This document shows positions 6,312 through 7,976 of a DNA stretch of 7,976 nucleotides, one piece after another. Position numbers and translations under genes: made by a program. Below the pieces are notes generated by a model. The model was given only the letters and a program-made list of their open reading frames with translations, ran no database searches and was not told the origin of the DNA. How positions within the stretch are numbered: position 1 is the stretch's first letter; every line of letters starts with the position of its first letter. The DNA comes from Fibrobacteria bacterium GUT77 (GTDB lineage: Bacteria; Fibrobacterota; Chitinivibrionia; Chitinivibrionales; Chitinispirillaceae), in NCBI GenBank assembly GCA_001462255.1, contig LIUJ01000160.1, positions 318 through 8,293 on the forward strand, read 5' to 3'.

Positions 6312-6925
6312 GCTTTCTTAACCTCCTTTTTCTTCCAACCGCTTACCCAGTTGACGACCCCCATTACAAAAGCTATCGCGAAGAAACCGCCCGGAGCGAG
6401 AACCAAGGCGGTCATCGGTTTAAAACCGGGTATGACAAGCAAATCCCACAGCTTGTTGCTACCCAAAAACTCACGAATACAACTTAGTATCAATAGCGAC
6501 ACGGTAAAACCCAACCCCATTACGATCCCGTCAATGAGCGAGTTGACGGGGTTATTCTTAGACGCAAAAGCCTCGGCGCGCCCAAGTATTATACAGTTGA
6601 CGACTATAAGCGGTATGAATATCCCCAACTGCTCGTCCAATAGCGGCACATAGGCCTTGATTAACAACTGAAGTATAGACACGAATGTGGCGATTACCAC
6701 AATGAAACACGGTATCCGAACCTTATCCGGTATCCACCCTTTTATGATGGATATGATGACGTTGGAAAACGCCAAGACGAAGGTGGCGGCCAAACCCATG
6801 CCCAAGCCGTTCTTCACGGAGGTGCTTACGGCGAGAGACGGGCAGAGTCCGAGAGCGAGTATCAGTATCGGGTTCTCCGTTATTACACCGCGTTTAATCT
6901 CTTTTACTATCCGTATTGATGCCAT
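6308..6925 (-). CDS. rnfE: Rnf complex membrane subunit E
   Basis: RnfE is a 205-residue multi-helix inner-membrane protein, homologous to NqrD and to its partner RnfA but inserted in the opposite orientation. Family signatures are ENPILILALGLCPSLAVS with C28 and VVNCIILGRAEAFAS with C111; these cysteines are the expected [2Fe-2S] ligands contributed by this subunit. The C-terminus is lysine-rich (WKKKEVKKA). The ATG at 6925 follows AAAGGAT after a very AT-rich 78-nt gap from rnfG, and the stop overlaps the rnfA start. Confidence 0.97.
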   Translation of the reverse strand: MASIRIVKEIKRGVITENPILILALGLCPSLAVSTSVKNGLGMGLAATFVLAFSNVIISIIKGWIPDKVRIPCFIVVIATFVSILQLLIKAYVPLLDEQLGIFIPLIVVNCIILGRAEAFASKNNPVNSLIDGIVMGLGFTVSLLILSCIREFLGSNKLWDLLVIPGFKPMTALVLAPGGFFAIAFVMGVVNWVSGWKKKEVKKA

Positions 6926-7003
6926 TCGATACTATCCTTTTAAATTTTATTAATACTATAAAATACTTATGTAATCTATAAAAATTTTAGTTCGGACAAC
7001 GTT
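6926..7003 (-). other. AT-rich intergenic spacer between rnfG and rnfE
   Basis: This 78-nt spacer is strongly A/T-rich compared with the surrounding genes and contains several TATA-like words (TATAGA, TATAGT). I found no -35/-10 pair at acceptable spacing and no terminator hairpin. Its rnfE-proximal end holds the rnfE ribosome binding site (AAAGGAT). It could hold an internal promoter or an mRNA processing site. Confidence 0.5.
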
Positions 7004-7657
7004 TTACCGGGCGTTTAACTCTTTAACATACCCTCCGACTTTTTCAGAAATGGTTTTAGTTATTGCCTTTGTAGATATTGTTGACCCGGTTATAGCCGTA
7101 ACCTCGTTTTTATTTTTAAGTTCAGCGCTTTTTTGCTCGTCCAAACCGTGCCACTCGCCGTGCGCTTTATTGATGCCTATTGGTTTTAATGACGATAAAC
7201 CTTTGAATTGTTGGGTGAACCACGGTTCGGTCGGGTAATCGTTGCCTACCGGGTACCAAATGTACTTGGTAGAGGCTACCTCGCCTATCCGCGAACCTAA
7301 GCCGGGGGTCTCGTTGTGCGACATTACGGTCAACCCCAATATTTTGCCGGCCTGGTCTACGCCTACCATGAATTTGATGTCGCCGGCGTAACCCTTGCCG
7401 CTGACCTCGAAAGCGTAACCTATGAGCGAACCGCCGGATGTAGCCGACCAATATTTTTCAGGTAGCGCCGGATTGGTTACGTTTTCCTCTTTTATGGTAA
7501 CGCCCGACGGAAAGACCGCCTTGATGGCCTCACGCTTAGCGCGTTCGCCCTGTTCCGCGATTTGCTCGGCGGTTTTGTCGTACGCCGCGCCTATCGTCAA
7601 ACCGGCAAGCGCGGAGACTATCGTCAGCGCTACTATCATTTTTATCATGTCAACCAT
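7004..7657 (-). CDS. rnfG: Rnf complex flavoprotein subunit G (covalent FMN)
   Basis: RnfG is a 217-residue subunit, homologous to NqrC, with one N-terminal membrane helix (about 7-24) and an extracytoplasmic FMN-binding domain. The motif HNETPGLGSR (114-123) and the flavinylation site ITGST (189-193) are both visible. ApbE-type transferases attach FMN to the last threonine, T193 here; the common form is TGAT, so alanine is replaced by serine, which keeps the acceptor. The ATG at 7657 overlaps the end of rnfD by 8 nt and is preceded by GAGGTG at 7-nt spacing. A second Met at codon 4 is a possible but less well-placed start. No apbE gene is in the window. Confidence 0.97.
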   Translation of the reverse strand: MVDMIKMIVALTIVSALAGLTIGAAYDKTAEQIAEQGERAKREAIKAVFPSGVTIKEENVTNPALPEKYWSATSGGSLIGYAFEVSGKGYAGDIKFMVGVDQAGKILGLTVMSHNETPGLGSRIGEVASTKYIWYPVGNDYPTEPWFTQQFKGLSSLKPIGINKAHGEWHGLDEQKSAELKNKNEVTAITGSTISTKAITKTISEKVGGYVKELNAR

Positions 7658-7976
7658 GCTTTTTCACCTCGCCGTAGATTTTTGGCCTCGTGCAACGGTC
7701 TATGAGCGGCGCCACGAGGTTCATCAGCAAAATTGAAAAAGATACCCCCTCCGGGTACCCGCCGTATTTCCTTATAATAAACGTTAACGCGCCGCACCCT
7801 ATACCGAAGATTAGGCGCCCCCAAGGCGTAATCGGGGATGTAACCGGATCGGTTGCCATGAAAAAAGCGCCCAAAAAGAGCCCTCCGGCCAATATATGGA
7901 ACGTTGGCGTTACCAAAGAGTCTACCGTGAAGAATGTTCCGGTGCCGTTTGCCAACCAAAAGAGCGCGAATACCGT
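7650..7976 (-). CDS. rnfD: Rnf complex membrane subunit D, C-terminal part
   Basis: The last 108 residues of RnfD are visible, and the reading frame stays open to the right edge. RnfD (homologous to NqrB) is a multi-helix inner-membrane protein with covalent FMN, usually above 300 residues. The visible part has the family signatures HILAGGLFLGAFFMATDPVTSP and GRLIFGIGCGALTFIIRKYGGYPEGVSF..LLMN, then LIDRCTRPK near the end. The FMN-bearing threonine lies upstream, outside the window. A TTG at 7955 could be mistaken for a start, but the family-like sequence continues above it. The stop overlaps the rnfG start. rnfC should lie further upstream. Confidence 0.96.
   Translation of the reverse strand, partial: TVFALFWLANGTGTFFTVDSLVTPTFHILAGGLFLGAFFMATDPVTSPITPWGRLIFGIGCGALTFIIRKYGGYPEGVSFSILLMNLVAPLIDRCTRPKIYGEVKKHG

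Noticed and set aside
7650..7955. Short rnfD starting at TTG 7955
   Set aside because: The frame stays open upstream to the window edge and RnfD is normally over 300 residues, so this is the C-terminal part of a longer gene.

Overview
All eight genes in this window lie on the minus strand, so transcription runs right to left. No stretch longer than 150 bases lacks a gene. The gene content points to an anaerobic, Gram-negative-type bacterium. It has an Rnf ion-translocating ferredoxin:NAD+ oxidoreductase with a long clostridial/acetogen-style RnfB. It also has an MglA-family small GTPase and a PATAN (DUF4388) membrane protein, a pairing I associate with deltaproteobacterial, Fibrobacterota-like and related lineages. 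The phylum cannot be fixed from this window.

Region 1 (about 7976 to 4610) is the distal part of an rnf operon in the usual order, rnfD (C-terminal part only), rnfG, rnfE, rnfA, rnfB. rnfD and rnfG overlap by 8 nt and rnfE and rnfA overlap by 4 nt (ATGA). AT-rich gaps of 78 nt (rnfG-rnfE) and 52 nt (rnfA-rnfB) separate the others. rnfC and the rest of rnfD should lie beyond the right edge. Together these proteins couple electron transfer between ferredoxin and NAD+ to ion pumping across the inner membrane. RnfB stands out: exactly the four cysteines expected to bind one [4Fe-4S] cluster of its second ferredoxin pair are replaced, while the four that bind the partner cluster are kept.

Region 2 (about 4609 to 4206) has an AT-rich intergenic region with two candidate promoters and a 22-bp-spaced direct repeat, followed by rpsT (ribosomal protein bS20).

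Region 3 (4204 to 940) begins one nucleotide after the rpsT stop codon. It holds a 718-residue secreted/membrane TPR protein with a six-cysteine zinc-type module. After 13 nt comes a 364-residue PATAN (DUF4388) protein with one membrane segment and a short extracytoplasmic tail whose pattern resembles a pseudopilin C-terminus. rpsT, the TPR gene and the PATAN gene look like one transcription unit.

Region 4 (939 to 1) has a 147-nt intergenic region with a terminator-like hairpin overlapping a weak promoter. An mglA-type GTPase gene follows and runs off the left edge. The GTPase carries a Pro/Ala/Gln-rich C-terminal extension built from 57-bp tandem repeats, absent from ordinary MglA. The MglA, PATAN-membrane and TPR/zinc-membrane proteins together are a plausible but unproven GTPase-linked envelope or polarity module. 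This is the least explained part of the window.
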